A stretch of DNA of 7,446 nucleotides from Thermoguttaceae bacterium (GTDB lineage: Bacteria; Planctomycetota; Planctomycetia; Pirellulales; Thermoguttaceae): assembly GCA_024653385.1 (NCBI GenBank), contig JANLFZ010000308.1, positions 1 through 7,446 of the forward strand, written 5' to 3'. The notes beneath the pieces were generated by a model, which was not told where the DNA came from, searched no databases, and saw only the letters and a program-made list of their open reading frames with translations. Position numbers and translations under genes: made by a program. How positions within the stretch are numbered: the stretch's first letter is position 1; every line of letters starts with the position of its first letter. Of this stretch, positions 5,361 to 7,446 are shown piece after piece.

Positions 5361-5541
5361 GCCGTGATCGGCGAGCCCCTTGGACCTCGCCAAGGTCAGG
5401 GCCGCACCCTCGAGACTCGTTTATCTACACCGTAAATTGAGCCTCCCTGTCATGATTCTGAAACCGTGAAGCCGGCGGACCGCAAGTACTTTGCACCACA
5501 AGAGTTGCGACGAGATCGCCAAACTTGGTTGCTTCAGCCCG

Positions 5542-7446
5542 CTACTCGCGGGGAGGCAAGCCTTCTGGAGGCACGGGTAGATTGGCCTGCCAGAGCCGAA
5601 TCGCGCCGTTCATTTCGCCCGTGGCGATCGCCTTGCCGTCGGGATGGAACGCCACGGCACCAGCCACGCCGGCGTCGCGGCAGAGTGTCAGCACGGCTTG
5701 GCCCGTCGGAACTTCCCACAGCGCGATGTCGCGCTGCCTGGTGACGGTGACGAGCCGGCTGCCGTCGGGTGAAAACACGACGCGCGTGCGTTGGTCTGGG
5801 TCCGAGACCCTGAAGCTTGCCCGGCTCGACCCGCGGGCGGCATCGAGGATTTGAACCGATCCGTCAGCGTGCGCGACCGCCACGTACTCCCCGTCGGGGC
5901 TGAAGGCCACGTGCTCGACCGCGGCCGGGCAATCCGCGCGGCGCCACAACTCGGTCGCCGCGACCGCGTCCCAAACGGCCACGAGGTGGTCCTGAGTGCC
6001 CACAGCCAATCGCTTGCCCGAGGGGTCGAAAGCGAGGGTGTTTGCGGTCCGGCCGGTCTCTCCCAATGCCGGGATGACGTCGCCGGTTTGCGGATCCCAG
6101 AGGAGCACCGGATTGCCGCGCGAGGCCGAGGCGATCCAGCGGCCCTCGGGATGAAAGGCCACGGCACGCACCGGCCGATCGTGTCTGGCAAAGCGTTGTC
6201 GCTCGGAGCCGCTCTCCGCATGGACCAGCCGCACCGTGCCGTCGATGCCGGCCACGGCGAGCTGCTGGCCGTCGGGCGAAAAGGCCAGGGCCGAGGCGCG
6301 GTCGCCAACCATGGGCAAGAGCCAGAGGTTGACGCCGTTCGATGCGTTCCACATGCCGACCTTGCCGTCGGCAAAGCAGGCTGCCAGAAGCCCGCTCCGC
6401 GGCGCAAAACCCAAGTCGGTTACCTCCGACCCGCCGCCGCGCAAGGCGATGGCCCCCTGGTCCACGGTGGTGTCCCACAGATGGGCCGTGTGGTCGGTGT
6501 CGGTGGATACCAAGAACTGGCCGTCGGGGCTGAAGCCGAGGTGATCGGCCTCCCAGAATCGCCGCGCGCGGAAGACCCGCAGTTCCTGGCCGGAAGCCAC
6601 GCTCCAGATGCGAACCGTGTCGTCCGATGCCACACTGGCGATCCGCTCGGCCTTGGGATCGAAGGCCAGAGGAGTTCTCTCGGCCACCGGGCCGGCAATG
6701 AATTGGACGCGGCGAGGCGGAGAACCGGTCCAGATGCGGATCGGCCCCAGCGGTTCGGCCGCGGCCAACAGGGCGCCGTCGGGCGAAAACGCCAGGACCG
6801 AGGGCGCGACCCCGGCGCTGGGCACTTCGTCGAGCCTCTTCCCCGACCGGTAATCCCAGATCGTCAGGCTGGACTGGCTTGCGCGCATCGCCGAGACCGC
6901 GACCCGGCTCCCCACGGGCGAGACCGCCACGGCGCGGATCTGGCCGAGTTGCGGAGAGAAGTCGCCGATCTGTTGGCCGGTTTCCACGTCCCATGCGTAG
7001 ACGACACGGTCGCGATCGACCGCGAGGACCGTCTTGCCGTCGCGGCTGAACAAGGTCTCCACCGGATCTCGCCGGAGATGGCCTAACAGCCGCAAAGCCG
7101 CACCATCGTGCGCATTCCATAGCCGCACCGAGCGGTCCCTGGTGCAACCCGAGACGACCGTGTGGCCGTCGGGCGAGACATCCACCGGGGAAATCCAACT
7201 CGTGGGGCCGGGGAAGTTGAAGAGGTTCTCGTACGTCGTGGCGTCGAACACCTTGATCGTCGGCTCTCCGCCGCCGGCGGCGTAGATGTATGGGCCGTCG
7301 AGACTGTAGCGCACCGTGGGCCCGACGTTCAGGATCACCCGCCGGGGCGTGGCCAACAACCCTCGCAAGTAACGCCATTCGAATCGCCTCATGCGTTCCG
7401 GGCACTCGTCGAGGAGGATGCGGGCCTGGCGGCGATTATTGTCGAG
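5542..7446 (-). CDS. WD40-repeat protein, C-terminal part, 5' end beyond the window (probably of a kinase/WD40 fusion)
   Basis: 634 residues are visible and the frame is still open at the window edge. I count 14 WD-type blade ends, among them I-K-V-F-D, V-R-L-W-N, V-Y-A-W-D, L-T-I-W-D, V-R-I-W-S, A-H-L-W-D, V-L-L-W-D, V-A-V-W-D, I-A-L-W-E and I-R-L-W-Q, commonly preceded by F-S-P-D-G. This fits two seven-bladed propellers used as binding platforms. An ATG at 7392 could start a 616-residue protein. However, the codons upstream of it read R-R-Q-A-R-I-L-L-D-E-C-P-E-R before M-R-R-F-E-W-R-Y-L, which is the linker placed before the WD40 array in planctomycete Ser/Thr kinase/WD40 proteins (family knowledge from memory). 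The gene is therefore best treated as 5'-partial. The stop is TAG at 5542-5544. No terminator with a T-run was seen after it. Confidence 0.9.
   Translation of the reverse strand, partial: LDNNRRQARILLDECPERMRRFEWRYLRGLLATPRRVILNVGPTVRYSLDGPYIYAAGGGEPTIKVFDATTYENLFNFPGPTSWISPVDVSPDGHTVVSGCTRDRSVRLWNAHDGAALRLLGHLRRDPVETLFSRDGKTVLAVDRDRVVYAWDVETGQQIGDFSPQLGQIRAVAVSPVGSRVAVSAMRASQSSLTIWDYRSGKRLDEVPSAGVAPSVLAFSPDGALLAAAEPLGPIRIWTGSPPRRVQFIAGPVAERTPLAFDPKAERIASVASDDTVRIWSVASGQELRVFRARRFWEADHLGFSPDGQFLVSTDTDHTAHLWDTTVDQGAIALRGGGSEVTDLGFAPRSGLLAACFADGKVGMWNASNGVNLWLLPMVGDRASALAFSPDGQQLAVAGIDGTVRLVHAESGSERQRFARHDRPVRAVAFHPEGRWIASASRGNPVLLWDPQTGDVIPALGETGRTANTLAFDPSGKRLAVGTQDHLVAVWDAVAATELWRRADCPAAVEHVAFSPDGEYVAVAHADGSVQILDAARGSSRASFRVSDPDQRTRVVFSPDGSRLVTVTRQRDIALWEVPTGQAVLTLCRDAGVAGAVAFHPDGKAIATGEMNGAIRLWQANLPVPPEGLPPRE

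Noticed and set aside
5791..7405. Long open frames on both strands within the WD40 gene (5791-7086 plus, 5864-7405 minus)
   Set aside because: Shadows of the WD40 frame, which alone shows periodic W-D and F-S-P-D-G repeats.

Overview
The window looks like chromosomal DNA of a GC-rich planctomycete. This rests on a Tat-type signal on a secreted sugar-isomerase-fold protein, a long WD40 protein joined to the linker seen in planctomycete kinase/WD40 fusions, a secreted Lys/Ala-rich protein of unknown function, and strongly G/C-ending codons. No mobile element, CRISPR array, rRNA or tRNA was seen. The assignment is by family resemblance only, since no search could be run.

Layout. Minus strand, 44-934: a Tat-exported sugar phosphate isomerase/epimerase-like TIM barrel. 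Minus strand, about 1148-2938: a secreted protein of unknown function whose frame is interrupted by a single UGA at 1331-1333. The frame then stays open for 60 more coding-like codons to a TAA at 1148-1150, and a strong intrinsic terminator begins 20 nt after that TAA. From 2951 to about 3611 there is a gene-free divergent region with inverted repeats and a good sigma70-like promoter facing right. Plus strand, 3612-4646: a xylose-isomerase-family enzyme. Plus strand, 4735-5070: L-rhamnose mutarotase (rhaM), probably in the same operon. Minus strand, 5121-5360: a small hypothetical protein. Minus strand, 5542 to the window edge: the C-terminal part of a large WD40 protein with 14 recognisable repeat ends.

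The standout is the UGA at 1331-1333. The protein reads continuously through it (Phe-Gly-UGA-Gly-Gly-Thr-Cys-Gly-Tyr-Ser-Trp). An 8-bp perfect hairpin with a 3-nt UGG loop follows at a distance that fits bacterial SECIS elements, and codons under the hairpin are atypical. The terminator lies behind the distal TAA rather than behind the UGA. The best reading is a secreted selenoprotein with a C-terminal Sec-x3-Cys motif, mis-ended by ordinary gene calling. A nonsense mutation in a once-longer gene is the main alternative.

The plus-strand pair looks like a small aldose-processing unit: RhaM interconverts sugar anomers and the XI-fold enzyme isomerises an aldose. The isomerase has His where xylose isomerases have a metal-binding Asp, a feature shared with L-rhamnose isomerase. 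Together with its rhaM neighbour this makes a deoxyhexose such as rhamnose a plausible substrate.
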